This document shows, one piece after another, positions 45,248-55,222 of a DNA stretch of 64,000 bases (position 1 is the first letter of the stretch; every line of letters starts with the position of its first letter). The notes below the pieces were generated by a model. The model was not told the origin of the DNA and did not search any database. It worked only from the letters and a program-made list of their open reading frames with translations. The position numbers and the translations under genes were made by a program. The stretch is from BJ22 sp021298375 (GTDB lineage: Bacteria > Planctomycetota > Planctomycetia > Pirellulales > Pirellulaceae), in contig JBKDOL010000059.1 of the NCBI GenBank assembly GCA_046343015.1, positions 1 through 64,000 of the forward strand. The letters run 5' to 3'.

Positions 45248-45811
45248 ATGCAAGCGAAAGAAATCAAGAACGGCTCAGTCCTCGTGTTCGAAAGCCAGCC
45301 GGTGATCATCGAATCGGTCAGCGTCCAATCCCCCTCGGCCCGCGGGGCAGCGACCCTGTACAAGTTTCGGGGCCGCAATCTGATTACTCGCCAGAAGCTG
45401 GACATCACACTCAAGGGTACCGACTTTTTGCCTGAAGCCGACTTTCAACGCCGGCCCGTCAAGCTGATGTACTCAGACGCGAATCAATTGCATGTTCTCG
45501 ATCAAACCGACTTTAATCAATACAGTCTCGACCTCGCCGATGTCGCGAACGAGCGCCCCTATCTTACCGAACAGCTCGAGGGAATGACGGCTCTGATTTA
45601 CAACGATGAATGCGTCGGCCTGCAGTTGCCCACCGCCGTGGAGTTGACCGTCGTCCAATGCGACCCGGCGGTTCGCGGCAACTCGGCCACTGCTCGCACC
45701 AAGCCCGCAACGCTGGAAACCGGCTTGGTGGTCCAAGTGCCCGAGTATTTGAAAGAGGGCGAGCGGGTCAAGGTGGACACGCGGACCGGCGAGTTCCTTT
45801 CCCGGGCCTGA
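45248..45811 (+). CDS. efpL: Elongation factor P-like protein EfpL/YeiP
   Basis: 187 residues. The N-terminal KOW-like domain contains SVQSPSARGAATLYKFRG, nearly the same as the YeiP/EfpL loop of enterobacteria (SPTARGAATLYK), with arginine rather than lysine at the tip. The C-terminal OB domain has SATARTKPATLETGLVVQVPEYLKEGERVKVDTRTGEFL, again EfpL-like. EfpL rescues ribosomes stalled at proline and some other motifs and needs no lysine modification. A canonical EF-P may be elsewhere. Confidence 0.92.
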   Translation: MQAKEIKNGSVLVFESQPVIIESVSVQSPSARGAATLYKFRGRNLITRQKLDITLKGTDFLPEADFQRRPVKLMYSDANQLHVLDQTDFNQYSLDLADVANERPYLTEQLEGMTALIYNDECVGLQLPTAVELTVVQCDPAVRGNSATARTKPATLETGLVVQVPEYLKEGERVKVDTRTGEFLSRA

Positions 45812-45889
45812 CGCAAGGCCTGTATGCGACCGCCCCGAGCTTGCGAACTGAAACTGTCTGACCCGTTTATCCGCATGGAGTTCTCTGGA

Positions 45890-46702
45890 ATGAAATCCAC
45901 CCTACTCGTCCTTTCGCTGTGGCTTTCCCTCCACAGCCTGAACTCGGCAGTTGCCCAAACGACGGCAACTCAGCCCGCTCCACCCAAACCGGCCGAAGAA
46001 AAGTGGGTCCCCCTGTTTAACGGCAAAGACCTCACTGGCTGGACCCCCAAAATCCGCGGCCACAAGCTGGGCGAAAACTTTGGCCAGACATTTCGCGTGG
46101 AAGATGGCCTGCTCAAAGTCCGCTACGAAGCCTATCAGAAGTTTGACGAAAAGTTTGGCCACCTGTTCCACGAGGGTACCTGGTCCAACTACCGGTTGCG
46201 AATCGAGTACCGCTTTGTGGGAGAACAGGTTCCGGGTGGACCTGGCTGGGCATTGCGGAACAGCGGCGTGATGGTCCACGGCCAAGCCCCCGAGACCATG
46301 ACCCTCGACCAGGATTTCCCCTCCTCGATCGAGGTTCAATTACTGGGTGGGGACGGGACGCACGAGCGTCACACGCTGAATCTCTGCACCCCGGGAACCC
46401 ACGTCGAGATGGAGGGCAAGCTGGTGACCCGGCACTGCACCGATTCCCGCTCGAAGACTTACCACGGCGACCAGTGGGTCACCGCCGAGATTGAAGTCGT
46501 CGGCAACCAGGTGATTCGCCACCTGATCGATGGCGAGGTCGTCCTCGAATATCAGCGTCCCCAATTGGACCCGAACGACGCCAACTCCAAACCACTCCTC
46601 AAAGAGAACAAGCCATTGCAACTCGACCGGGGCTCGATCTCGCTGCAAAGCGAGAGCCACCCGATCGACTTCCGCAAAGTCGAAATTCTGGTTCGGGAAT
46701 AG
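45890..46702 (+). CDS. Secreted DUF1080 protein (3-keto-disaccharide hydrolase domain)
   Basis: 270 residues from ATG 45890, with GGAG 8-9 bases upstream. A signal peptide covers about 1-23. The DUF1080 fold has FNGKDLTGWTP near the start, WSNYRLRIEYRF, SGVMVHGQ and GSISLQSESHPIDFRKVEILV at the end, all classical. These are concanavalin-like beta-sandwich enzymes for glycosides oxidised at C3. No redox partner gene is next to it, though a Gfo/Idh/MocA gene lies at 62.4 kb. Confidence 0.93.
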   Translation: MKSTLLVLSLWLSLHSLNSAVAQTTATQPAPPKPAEEKWVPLFNGKDLTGWTPKIRGHKLGENFGQTFRVEDGLLKVRYEAYQKFDEKFGHLFHEGTWSNYRLRIEYRFVGEQVPGGPGWALRNSGVMVHGQAPETMTLDQDFPSSIEVQLLGGDGTHERHTLNLCTPGTHVEMEGKLVTRHCTDSRSKTYHGDQWVTAEIEVVGNQVIRHLIDGEVVLEYQRPQLDPNDANSKPLLKENKPLQLDRGSISLQSESHPIDFRKVEILVRE

Positions 46703-46803
46703 TCTCTCGCCTCGATCGCCCCGGCATCAACGCGGTTGCCGGCTCGCTTCGCCCCCCAACCTCGTCGTCGGCCTGACGACTCCCCGGCTAAAGATACCAT
46801 CCG

Positions 46804-46857
46804 GGCGAGGTTACTTTTCGTGGCGAGGTTACTTTTCGTGGCCAGGTTTCTTTCGGT
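46804..46857. repeat. 18-bp tandem repeat, two perfect copies and one degraded
   Basis: Perfect units at 46804-46821 and 46822-46839 (GGCGAGGTTACTTTTCGT), then a degraded third to 46857. It lies between two convergent genes. Confidence 0.88.
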
Positions 46858-49800
46858 CAGTCGCGTTTGGGCATGAATTGACTGCCGTCAGCCGGAGGAA
46901 TCCAGGCCAAGCCAGCCGAATTCATCTGGTTCCGGAGATCGGCGACCTCTCCATTCTCCAAACCTTGCAGTTCGGCTCGCAGCTCGTTCAACTCCTGCTC
47001 GCCAATCTCAAGCTGTTGTCGATGGGTCTTCGTCGGGCCGTGCATGCTCCCTGCGGAATTGAAAATGGCTTGGGCGACCCGTTGAGCGCAACCCGGAGCA
47101 CTTTCCACAAAACGACTCGACTTGAGATCGTCGCCGCTCATTTTTCGTTTCAGCGTTCCGAGGCGGCGTTCGGCTTTTCGCACGGCCGCGCTCAGCGACT
47201 CAAGGTCAGTCGCATATTCGCGAATCAACTCATCGCGACCTTCCAGTTCCTTTTCCAGCCGCACGATCTGAGCCGTCGCCTCCATCAGGCTGATCTGAGC
47301 CTTGGCGGCCCGATCGTAAAAGGCCCGCAGCTCGTCGGCCGAACTGCCCGCCACGCTGGGCTGGACAATCGACTCGACAACGAACTCCAGCGGCTCGCCA
47401 AGCGTGGTCACTTTTCCGTCCCAGACCCGCTTCCCCAGAACGCGGTAGGTTCCGGGTGTCGCCAGAATCGGGAGCGTGGACGTCGGCAAGGTGTATCTCA
47501 GGTCCCAACTGACGCGATGGATGCCGGCCGATGCCGGGCAATCAATCCGCTTGAGCATCCGGCCACTGGCGTCCTGAATCTCGAGGAAAATCCGCTCGCC
47601 TTCCTGCTCGGCTTCGGCTCGCAGTTCCTCCCAACTTGGCACGGGAGCATCGCGGTTTTCGCCGCGAGCCGCTCCTTCAGCTTCCTTGCGAGACTGCTCC
47701 AGCGTTTTCTCCGTCTGCTTGATGAACAGGGTGAAAACGGCTCCAAAGGTTGGATTGGGAGCGGTAAAGAACTCGTCCCCCTGGAAGCCCTTTTCGCCCC
47801 CAAGTTGATCGGCGGGAAGATACCAAGGGGTTTTTCGCGGCGCGAACAGGTGAAAAGGCTTCTCGGCGAAAGCACCCTGGGCCATTTCCCTCAAGGGAGA
47901 ATAGTCATCCAGCACGTAAATCCCTCGACCGAAGGTCGCGGCCACCAAGTCGTGCTCGCGCTTTTGAATCGCAAGGTCACGCACTGAGATGGTGGGCATG
48001 CCGCCGCCGAGCTTGTGCCATTTGGCACCCGCGTCCACGCTGACAAACACGCCATATTCCGTACCGAGAAACAGCAACTTTGGCTCGACCGTGTCCTGCT
48101 CCAACCGCCAGACCAGATGCCGTTCGGGCAAATCGCCCACCATTGATTCCCAAGTCTTCCCCCGATCGCGCGAACGGACAAGGTAGGGCTTGTAATCGCC
48201 TGTCTTGTGATGGTCGAGAGCGACGTAAACCGTATCGGGGTCATGCCTGTCCGCCTTGACGTCGTTGACAAAGGCGTTTTCCGGAACGCCGTAAATCTTC
48301 TCGATTTTCCGCCAAGTCTTTCCGGCATCTTCAGTCACGTGAACCAAGCCATCGTCAGTCCCGACATAAATCAAGCCTTCGACCTTGGGCGATTCGCTGA
48401 TCGAAGTGATGTTGCTGTATTGGCTCATCGCCAGCAGATCAAAACCGGCATCGATTCCCCAAACCCGCCCCATGATCGGCAAGCGCCAGCGGTCGGAACC
48501 GCGCGAAAGATCGGGGCTGATCGCTTCCCAGGATTCCCCCCGGTCCTCACTGCGATGCAACCGCTTGCTGCCGATGTAGATTCGGCTCGGCTGGTGCGGA
48601 CTGATCAAAATCGGCGAGTCCCAGTTGAACCGCAAGCCCTCTTCGCCTTTGCCCGGCTGGGGCTGGATGTCGACTGATTGACCGGTCAGGCGGTCGAACC
48701 GCCGAATGAATCCCTGCTGAGATTCACCATAAATGATGTTGGGATTAGTCGGATCGATCGCATTATCGTGGCCGTCGCCGCCCACGGTGATACTCCAATC
48801 CGAATTCCGAATTCCCTGCACAAAGCGGGTCCGAGTCGGTCCATATTGGGAGTTGTTGTCTTGGGTCCCCCCCACGACGTTGTAGAAGGGCACATCGTAA
48901 TCGACATCAATTTTGTAGAACTGCGTGATCGGCAGGTTGGGAAAAAAGCGGAACGATCGGGCGTAATCATGCGACTCGTAGAGCCCCCCATCTGTGCCAA
49001 CCAGAAGATACTCGGGGTCGGTGGGGTGAAAGACAACGGCGTGGTTATCGACATGTTTCGCCCGTCCCTCAATGGGAATCCACGTCCGCCCGCCGTCTTC
49101 ACTCCGCACCAGAATGTTGTTCGCATGGTAGAGCACATCGAAGTGATGCGGATCGACGTAAAGCTCCTGATAGTAATGAGGCCCGGTTCCACCCGAGACA
49201 AAATCGCTGACGTTGCTCCAGCTTGCACCCCGGTCTTCACTTCGCCAAATGCCACCCTTCCGGTCAGGCAACTCAACGGTGGCGTAAACCACATTCGGCT
49301 TCTGCACTGAGACCCCGAGGGCAATTTTGCCCTGATCTCCTCCTGGCAGGCCATTCCCGAGTTGTTCCCAACTCTCACCATTGTCGGTCGACTTGTAGAT
49401 ACCGCTTTCGGGTCCGGTGTCGAGCAATGCCCACACCGTACGGTGCCGTTGATGCAGCGCTGCGTACAACACATCAGGATTTTCCGGGTCGGCGACGAGA
49501 TCAGTCGCTCCTGTGTACGGCCCCTTGCTGAGGACTTGTCGCCAGGAAGCGCCGCCGTCGGTCGACTTGTAAATCCCGCGTTCCCCACCGGGAGACCAGA
49601 GCGGGCCCTGAGCGGCAACGAGAATGACCTTGGAATCCCGCGGGTCGATCCAGATTTTGCTGATGTGCTCGGACTGCTTGAGACCTTTGTGCTGCCAGCT
49701 TTTCCCACCGTCGTGGCTGACATAAACACCGTCGCCAACCGCCACGTGCCGGCCAGCGACGTTCTCACCCGTGCCCACCCAGACAGTCGTGCAGGCTGAT

Positions 49801-50141
49801 GGGTCCAGGCTCACGCACCCGATCGAATAGACGCTTTGCCCATCAAAAATCGGAGTCCAAGTCGTCCCGGAGTTAGTCGTCTTCCAGACGCCACCTGAAC
49901 CAACCCCGATGTACCAGGTGTTGGGGTGCTCCGGGTCAATCACAATGTCGGCGATACGACCAGCCATCAAGGCCGGGCCAATGTTTCGAAAAGAGAATGG
50001 CCCCAGCCAACCTGACTCAAAGGAAGAAGCAGTCGCTTTGGTTGGCTCGGCTGGGGGCGCATCTTGCGCGAATCCGACAGGGCCGCTGCACAGCCAAACA
50101 CCGACACACAAACAAACACAAACAAGATTCCGGATCTTCAT
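46857..50141 (-). CDS. Secreted sortilin/BNR-repeat beta-propeller protein
   Basis: 1094 residues from ATG 50141. A signal peptide covers about 1-26. The N-terminal two-thirds contains many Asp-box-like repeats (for example TNSGTTWTPIF, SHDGGKSWQHKG, STDGGASWRQVLS, STDNGESWEQLG), giving two ten-bladed-type propellers as in VPS10/sortilin-like glycosyl hydrolase-related proteins. The last ~330 residues hold a beta domain then a helical region (about 930-1060). The family is annotated as WD40/YVTN-like hydrolases; enzymatic activity is not shown by any motif. It converges on the DUF1080 gene. Confidence 0.88.
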   Translation of the reverse strand: MKIRNLVCVCLCVGVWLCSGPVGFAQDAPPAEPTKATASSFESGWLGPFSFRNIGPALMAGRIADIVIDPEHPNTWYIGVGSGGVWKTTNSGTTWTPIFDGQSVYSIGCVSLDPSACTTVWVGTGENVAGRHVAVGDGVYVSHDGGKSWQHKGLKQSEHISKIWIDPRDSKVILVAAQGPLWSPGGERGIYKSTDGGASWRQVLSKGPYTGATDLVADPENPDVLYAALHQRHRTVWALLDTGPESGIYKSTDNGESWEQLGNGLPGGDQGKIALGVSVQKPNVVYATVELPDRKGGIWRSEDRGASWSNVSDFVSGGTGPHYYQELYVDPHHFDVLYHANNILVRSEDGGRTWIPIEGRAKHVDNHAVVFHPTDPEYLLVGTDGGLYESHDYARSFRFFPNLPITQFYKIDVDYDVPFYNVVGGTQDNNSQYGPTRTRFVQGIRNSDWSITVGGDGHDNAIDPTNPNIIYGESQQGFIRRFDRLTGQSVDIQPQPGKGEEGLRFNWDSPILISPHQPSRIYIGSKRLHRSEDRGESWEAISPDLSRGSDRWRLPIMGRVWGIDAGFDLLAMSQYSNITSISESPKVEGLIYVGTDDGLVHVTEDAGKTWRKIEKIYGVPENAFVNDVKADRHDPDTVYVALDHHKTGDYKPYLVRSRDRGKTWESMVGDLPERHLVWRLEQDTVEPKLLFLGTEYGVFVSVDAGAKWHKLGGGMPTISVRDLAIQKREHDLVAATFGRGIYVLDDYSPLREMAQGAFAEKPFHLFAPRKTPWYLPADQLGGEKGFQGDEFFTAPNPTFGAVFTLFIKQTEKTLEQSRKEAEGAARGENRDAPVPSWEELRAEAEQEGERIFLEIQDASGRMLKRIDCPASAGIHRVSWDLRYTLPTSTLPILATPGTYRVLGKRVWDGKVTTLGEPLEFVVESIVQPSVAGSSADELRAFYDRAAKAQISLMEATAQIVRLEKELEGRDELIREYATDLESLSAAVRKAERRLGTLKRKMSGDDLKSSRFVESAPGCAQRVAQAIFNSAGSMHGPTKTHRQQLEIGEQELNELRAELQGLENGEVADLRNQMNSAGLAWIPPADGSQFMPKRD

Positions 50142-50275
50142 CGGCCTGGCGCCTCTGACGGGAGAAGTATGAAATGCAAACCCTCCAGTCTGGTTAAGGC
50201 AGGTGCATTCGTCAAACTGCGGAAAATCAGGGCCAAAGCCGCTTGCCCGCCACACCGCAAAAAAGGAGCCGAGGG

Positions 50276-50791
50276 CTAGTCAGGCTTCTCCTCGGCGGGC
50301 GTCTTCTCCTCCGCCGCGGCCTGTTCCTGCCGCCGTTTTTCTCTCAACTCCAAATAGGTCCGTACCATCTCCTGCTGAGCCTCGGGGTTAGGCTGGGAAA
50401 TCTCCCGCAAGCTGACACTGAACAGGTCAAGAAATGCAATCCCCACGATTCCCACCAGGATGAGCAGCAACACGCCCATCATCGTCGCCCACAACCGCGG
50501 CTCAACCAGCCAGTACAACGAAGCCATCACACAACCGGCGGAAGAGATCATGCTGGCCAGCAACGACCGGCGACGAAATTTTCGCTCTTCGTAGCGACGC
50601 GTCCGGGAATCAGCCCGATCCCCCAAACTCTCGATCCACTCCCGGCGATGCTGGATCATCAACAGGATACCGCCGGCAAAGCAGGCCACTCCCATCAGCA
50701 GCAAAGCCATGTTCGCCCGCAGGGTCAAAGCAGCTGACCCACCGCCACCGAGGAACCATTCGACTGCTGATTGCCACGCGAGGTTACTCAT
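50276..50791 (-). CDS. Small membrane protein, function unknown
   Basis: 171 residues from ATG 50791, which overlaps the M28 gene stop (ATGA); an upstream GTG would extend it by 8. Three or so hydrophobic segments are visible: about 25-48 (LTLRANMALLLMGVACFAGGILL), 79-98 and 104-125 (ATMMGVLLLILVGIVGIAFL). A charged stretch (RREWIESLGDRADSRTRRYEERKFRRR) lies between and the C-terminus is Glu/Lys/Ala-rich. Translation looks coupled to the peptidase. Confidence 0.78.
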   Translation of the reverse strand: MSNLAWQSAVEWFLGGGGSAALTLRANMALLLMGVACFAGGILLMIQHRREWIESLGDRADSRTRRYEERKFRRRSLLASMISSAGCVMASLYWLVEPRLWATMMGVLLLILVGIVGIAFLDLFSVSLREISQPNPEAQQEMVRTYLELREKRRQEQAAAEEKTPAEEKPD

Positions 50792-51840
50792 AGTTTCTGC
50801 AACTGCCTCAACCACTCAAGTAACACCGCCCCCACCTTTCCCAAGGACTCAGCCGAACAGTTCTCCGGCCGATCTTGCAGGGTATGCCAGTACTCATTGG
50901 GGCGTTCAGGATTGGGGTAGTCGAAATCGATGATGTCGCAGGTCGGAATCCGCGCGATCTCATTGAGCGGCAAATGATCGTCCCGAATCTGGTGCTTCTC
51001 CTCCGGAATGAATTCTTTAACACCCAGCTCCTTGGCGACACCCCAAATGCTTCGGCAGACTCGAGCCGCCGACTTCATGCTGTTTTTTTCATAATAGATC
51101 TGCAAATCCTTGTCGGCGATCATGTCGATCAGCACGCCATACTGATACTTCACATCCCAATTTTTTCCGGCGTATTGCTGGGCAAAATACTGCGAGCCCA
51201 AAAACATCGGATCCCGCCCGGCAACGTAGACCAACTCCTCACCGTCGAAAAAGACGAAGTCCACGCCCCATTTCCCATCCATCCCAGCCAAGTGGCGTCC
51301 CAACTCAGCCAGCAGACCCACCCCGCTCGCTCCATCATTCGCCCCGAGAAAGACGCCCCGCGGATTCACCGGATCGCGATCGGGAAAGGGCCGCGTATCA
51401 TAGTGGCAACAAATCAGGACCCTTTTTTTACGGTCGGGATGCCACCGCACGCAGAGGTTGTTCATCGTCACCGCCGAACCATCCAGCGGATGCCGGACCT
51501 GAAACAGCTGGTTCGAAACCTCGGCATCCAACCCGCGAAAATACTCGGTGATCAACTTCTGCTGGGTTCGCATCCCCTCGCTGCCACTGACGCGGGTCCC
51601 GAGATCGCAGACTGCTCCCAACGCATCAAACGCCAACTTCTGATCAAACGCGGCCCCGCTCGCGGCTGGGATTGGCTTGGCCCAGTCAAACCGCTTCGCC
51701 GTTGCCGGCTCCTGACCGAAAGCTGCCGAGGTACCCCCAGCCAGCCCCAACGCAACAAGGGCCATTCCAGAAAAGACTCTGCCGAGCATTGTCTGCCGGG
51801 TGACGAATGCGAATGGCTCGAGCCTGAACTTCCCACCCAT
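50788..51840 (-). CDS. Secreted M28 family zinc metallopeptidase / glutaminyl cyclase-like
   Basis: 350 residues from ATG 51840 (AGGAGAG about 10 bases upstream). A signal segment lies at about 16-42. The M28 fold shows LICCHYDTRPF (zinc His and Asp), GANDGASGVGLL (bridging Asp), FVFFDGEELV (catalytic Glu) and DDHLPLNEIA (zinc His). The whole order resembles glutaminyl-peptide cyclotransferase-like and aminopeptidase members. It is translated together with the small membrane protein gene that overlaps its stop codon. Confidence 0.93.
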   Translation of the reverse strand: MGGKFRLEPFAFVTRQTMLGRVFSGMALVALGLAGGTSAAFGQEPATAKRFDWAKPIPAASGAAFDQKLAFDALGAVCDLGTRVSGSEGMRTQQKLITEYFRGLDAEVSNQLFQVRHPLDGSAVTMNNLCVRWHPDRKKRVLICCHYDTRPFPDRDPVNPRGVFLGANDGASGVGLLAELGRHLAGMDGKWGVDFVFFDGEELVYVAGRDPMFLGSQYFAQQYAGKNWDVKYQYGVLIDMIADKDLQIYYEKNSMKSAARVCRSIWGVAKELGVKEFIPEEKHQIRDDHLPLNEIARIPTCDIIDFDYPNPERPNEYWHTLQDRPENCSAESLGKVGAVLLEWLRQLQKL

Positions 51841-52063
51841 CTCGAGACTCTCCTGTCGAAGCTTACATCCAGGCCGACAACGCAAGGCAGTCCGCCAACT
51901 CAAAACTTGCCGCTCGGCATGAAGCGGCCCGCTCGCCGGGAAGCCCCGCTCACCGGGAAACAAGACGGTCTCAGCAGCAATGATTCCCAAGACCTCGTCG
52001 GCCCGGCTATCCAATCGGCGAATTATCGCCTTTCCGGCACTGCTTCGCCATCCCTCGACCGAC

Positions 52064-54109
52064 TCAGTCGCGAAGCGGCAGCCACTTCAAACCCTCCCTA
52101 TCGATACGAAATCGACGAGCGCGGATATTCGAGCCACTTCCCTCTTCGTAGTAGACAATTAGGACACTTCCATCCCGCAGGTTCACCAGCGAGGGATACG
52201 CTCCTGTGACCTCGTCCACGACGTGATTCTCGCTCCACGTTACACACTCGTCGCGACTGTATCTGAGGCTGGTGTGCGGCAAGCGATAGGCCAGAACGAT
52301 CACGTCGCCCGCCGTTCGCAGGAAATAAGGACAATGCCCCTCGAAGCCCATCCGCTCGGAAACTGTCCACGAGACTCCTCCATCTGTCGAGCGCGAGCTG
52401 GCCAGCACCGGACGCTGGGCGGCGAACAAGCTTCCATCCCGCAGCTCAATCAGGTCCGTCTCCGCATCCAATTTCATTCCGCCATTGTCTATCAAGACTT
52501 CCGGCTGCCACGACTTCCCGCCATCGTCGCTGAACGAAATCGAACCTTGGGAAACGCCCTCCGTCTGGATATACAAGCCTACAATCAACCGCCCATTGCT
52601 CAACTGGCGAATCGGCGCACTGCAATAATGCGATGCCGACAACTGCCGCGGTTCCGACCAAGTCTTGCCCCCATCAGCCGACTCAATCAACCAAGAGCCG
52701 AGACCGCTGTATCCTGGCGATGCCTCTGACTTCCGCAGAGAAAAGAAACTCAACAAAAGTCGACCATCGGCCAGCTGCACAACCGAGGGATCGCGGTCAT
52801 CATCCGGACCATCGTAAACCGTCTCCGCAGGACTCCAGGTACGTCCCTCATCGCTGGAGTAGCAGCAGGCAATCCGCCCACCTTGAGGCAACGATGAATT
52901 GGGCAGGGCCACATGTCCGTAACCGGCATAGAAAACGCAAAGCAAACGCCCGTCTCGCAAGCGGCAGACATCGGGAAAAGCCTCATAGCCGCCGGCTCCT
53001 GCATCCCGGCAAACGACGACCGGCTCCAATCGGGACTGCAGCTGACTGCGAATCGAGCGTACCAACTCGGCGATCTTCTGGTCTAACTCCTTGGCCGTCC
53101 GTTCCGCCGCAATCGTGTCGACTCCCTGAGCCATGCCCGGCCGCAAATGCCCAATCGCAGTCAGGTACGAATCCGTTAACAAACGCTGTCGCTGGCGAAT
53201 CAACTTCAGCAGTTCGACCACCTCAAGGCCACCCGGAAACGCGTCCTGAAAGGTATCGCTGTTGAGATCAAGCTCCGGCAGTCCCGCAGCGCGGAGGATT
53301 GCGCGAGCCACCAGCCAATGCCCCTGCTCGTTCAAATGGACTCCGTCCGGAGCAACCGTGAACGTTGGCTCAACTGCGCGGCGGGCCCGGAGCAACTCAT
53401 GCAGGCCGGGGCGGGGGTTGACGACCTCCCATTTCCCCTCAGCGGCTGCCGCAGTCAACCAACTCGAATAAAGTTCCAGCACCTCGTCATATCCGCGATA
53501 AGGCCGGTCAAACTGAGCGGCATCTCGGGGCAAGGTCCGTTCCTGAATCGGCCCAAGGTCAAAGAGCGGCGGGGTCACCATCACCAATCGCGCCCCAGCG
53601 GCCTTCACTCGCTCGGCCAAGCTCCGGACGCCACGCTGGAAAGCGAGAAATCGCTCGTCGGAATAAGGGTGATAAATTCCGCAGTTCATCCCATAACAGG
53701 CATACACGACGCGGGGCTTGACCCGTGCCAGAATCCGCTCCAATCGCTCATGCAAATCGGGGCGAGGAAAACTCCCGCCCGCGTGCCCTGGCTCGGATAA
53801 ACCGGACAGCGTCTCGCTCGGCAAACCGAGGTTCAACCAACCGGCATCGCCCAACCCGTCGCCAACGGGAACGTGCTCCAGGCGTTGACCGGCGACCAGC
53901 GACGCCGCTTCGAACATCGCCACGTAATCACCCGCATAGGTATTGCTGTCACCCAGAAAAAGAGCCTCCACGACGCGAGGTGCCTGTGGAGCGGCGGCGT
54001 TTGGCGGGGGTTCCTGCGCCCCGGCCAATCGCCCCAGCACCCACCACAGCCCGAGCATCCAGCCGACTAGCCTCATGCCTCGGCTCCAACTGCTTGATCG
54101 ACTCCCCAT
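52064..54109 (-). CDS. SGNH hydrolase fused to sialidase-type BNR propeller
   Basis: 681 residues from ATG 54109 (GAGAGGGTGGG upstream). A signal peptide covers about 12-31. The first domain (about 45-290) is an SGNH/GDSL esterase: GDSN with S55 and the distal DGVHLNEQGH. The second (about 360-681) is a sialidase-like propeller with Asp boxes such as SSDEGRTWS, SADGGKTWS and SDDGGKSWQ, and FPDVCRLRDGRLLCVFYAGYG as the first strand with a candidate acidic residue. A fused acetylesterase and sialidase could act on O-acetylated sialic acid or other nonulosonic sugars; the second domain may be only a binding propeller. Confidence 0.85.
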   Translation of the reverse strand: MGSRSSSWSRGMRLVGWMLGLWWVLGRLAGAQEPPPNAAAPQAPRVVEALFLGDSNTYAGDYVAMFEAASLVAGQRLEHVPVGDGLGDAGWLNLGLPSETLSGLSEPGHAGGSFPRPDLHERLERILARVKPRVVYACYGMNCGIYHPYSDERFLAFQRGVRSLAERVKAAGARLVMVTPPLFDLGPIQERTLPRDAAQFDRPYRGYDEVLELYSSWLTAAAAEGKWEVVNPRPGLHELLRARRAVEPTFTVAPDGVHLNEQGHWLVARAILRAAGLPELDLNSDTFQDAFPGGLEVVELLKLIRQRQRLLTDSYLTAIGHLRPGMAQGVDTIAAERTAKELDQKIAELVRSIRSQLQSRLEPVVVCRDAGAGGYEAFPDVCRLRDGRLLCVFYAGYGHVALPNSSLPQGGRIACCYSSDEGRTWSPAETVYDGPDDDRDPSVVQLADGRLLLSFFSLRKSEASPGYSGLGSWLIESADGGKTWSEPRQLSASHYCSAPIRQLSNGRLIVGLYIQTEGVSQGSISFSDDGGKSWQPEVLIDNGGMKLDAETDLIELRDGSLFAAQRPVLASSRSTDGGVSWTVSERMGFEGHCPYFLRTAGDVIVLAYRLPHTSLRYSRDECVTWSENHVVDEVTGAYPSLVNLRDGSVLIVYYEEGSGSNIRARRFRIDREGLKWLPLRD

Positions 54110-54170
54110 TGCCCACCCTCTCTCCTGAAACTCAAAGGAACCAACCCCGTTTGACGATGATTCCTCGCCG

Positions 54171-54214
54171 CCGGGTAATTATCGCGCTGGCACCGGGTAA
54201 TTATCGCGCTGGCA
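54171..54214. repeat. Perfect 22-bp tandem duplication
   Basis: Two identical copies, 54171-54192 and 54193-54214 (CCGGGTAATTATCGCGCTGG then CA), between the SGNH gene start and the udk stop. Confidence 0.92.
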
Positions 54215-54277
54215 GAAGACCGCAACCACTACCCATCAAAGTCTCTGTCTCACGCCCCCACCCGCGCGCACCGGTCG

Positions 54278-54907
54278 TTAGCGCGGAACGAGCACACTCC
54301 CCAAATGGTTCAACAACACGGTAACTGCCGAGCGATTATGGTCGGGACCATCCCACGGCACGATCAGATTCGCCCGGGACCGACTCGGCGCGACGAATTG
54401 GTCGTACATTGGCCGAACCGTCGCTCGGTACTGTTGAATGACCGACTCGATTGTCCTGCCGCGCTCTTGCGTGTCGCGCAAAATTCGCCGCAGGATTCGC
54501 TCGTCTGCCGGAGTGTCGACGAAGACCTTCAAATCAATCAACTCGGCGACTTCGGGGATCGCCAAAACCAAAATTCCATCCAGCAGGACAATCTGCCGGG
54601 GCGGAACGAGGACGACCTCCGGCGAGCGCCGGTGCCTCGTAAAATCGTAAACAGGCCGCTGAATCTCCAAGCCGGCTACCAGATTTCTCAAGTGCTCGAC
54701 AAACAAACGGTTGTCGAGTGCATCCGGATGATCCCAGTTCTCCTGCCGCGCGACCATCGGCGGCATCTGCTCCCGATTGAGATAGTACGCATCGTGATTG
54801 AGCAGGCTCATCTCGCTGCCGAAACGGCTTTCCAGCAACGCGTCGATCACGGTCGATTTTCCCGATCCCGATCCACCGGCAATCCCAATCACATACGGAC
54901 GCGTCAT
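54278..54907 (-). CDS. udk: Uridine kinase
   Basis: 209 residues from ATG 54907; GGGGGAG is just upstream, favouring it over a start ten codons earlier. It phosphorylates uridine and cytidine in pyrimidine salvage. Walker A GGSGSGKST at about 11-19; NHDAYYLNREQMP (base/nucleoside binding), NWDHPDALDN and RPVYDFTRHRR follow, then IVLLDGILVL and DTPADERILRRILRD. It diverges from the phosphatase gene. Phosphoribulokinase-like proteins share the fold but not these motifs. Confidence 0.93.
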   Translation of the reverse strand: MTRPYVIGIAGGSGSGKSTVIDALLESRFGSEMSLLNHDAYYLNREQMPPMVARQENWDHPDALDNRLFVEHLRNLVAGLEIQRPVYDFTRHRRSPEVVLVPPRQIVLLDGILVLAIPEVAELIDLKVFVDTPADERILRRILRDTQERGRTIESVIQQYRATVRPMYDQFVAPSRSRANLIVPWDGPDHNRSAVTVLLNHLGSVLVPR

Positions 54908-55222
54908 CAGCTCCCCCAAATAATTGCTCAGCACCAAGTTCCGAATTTCAGGCCCCCCAAGGCGACGGCTGGTACTGCGACCGACACCGGTACCAGCTCC
55001 AAACCTGATTTCCTGAGCCCGGGCCAGGCGTTAAGTTTTTGCGAAATCCCCGCGACCGCAAGGGGCCCAACTTGCCCGGCGCATCTCATCGGTTAAAAAG
55101 ATTCGGTAAACAACCTCAATTCCGCCAAAAAGCCAATCGGCCGCTCGGTTTCACCTGAGGCGTTAATTCTCGGCTAATCACTCTCCGCGTCCCTTGGTCT
55201 GTCATCACTACCAGAGCAAACC
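54908..55222. other. Divergent promoter region of udk and phosphatase genes
   Basis: 315 bases between divergent genes; nothing specific is visible. Confidence 0.5.

Noticed and set aside
46530..47987. Long open frame opposite the sortilin-like gene (485 codons, plus strand)
   Set aside because: It lies antisense to a clear secreted propeller protein and has no recognizable domains or leader.
50875..52209. Long open frame opposite the M28 peptidase gene (444 codons, plus strand)
   Set aside because: It is antisense to a gene with all M28 motifs; treated as a shadow.
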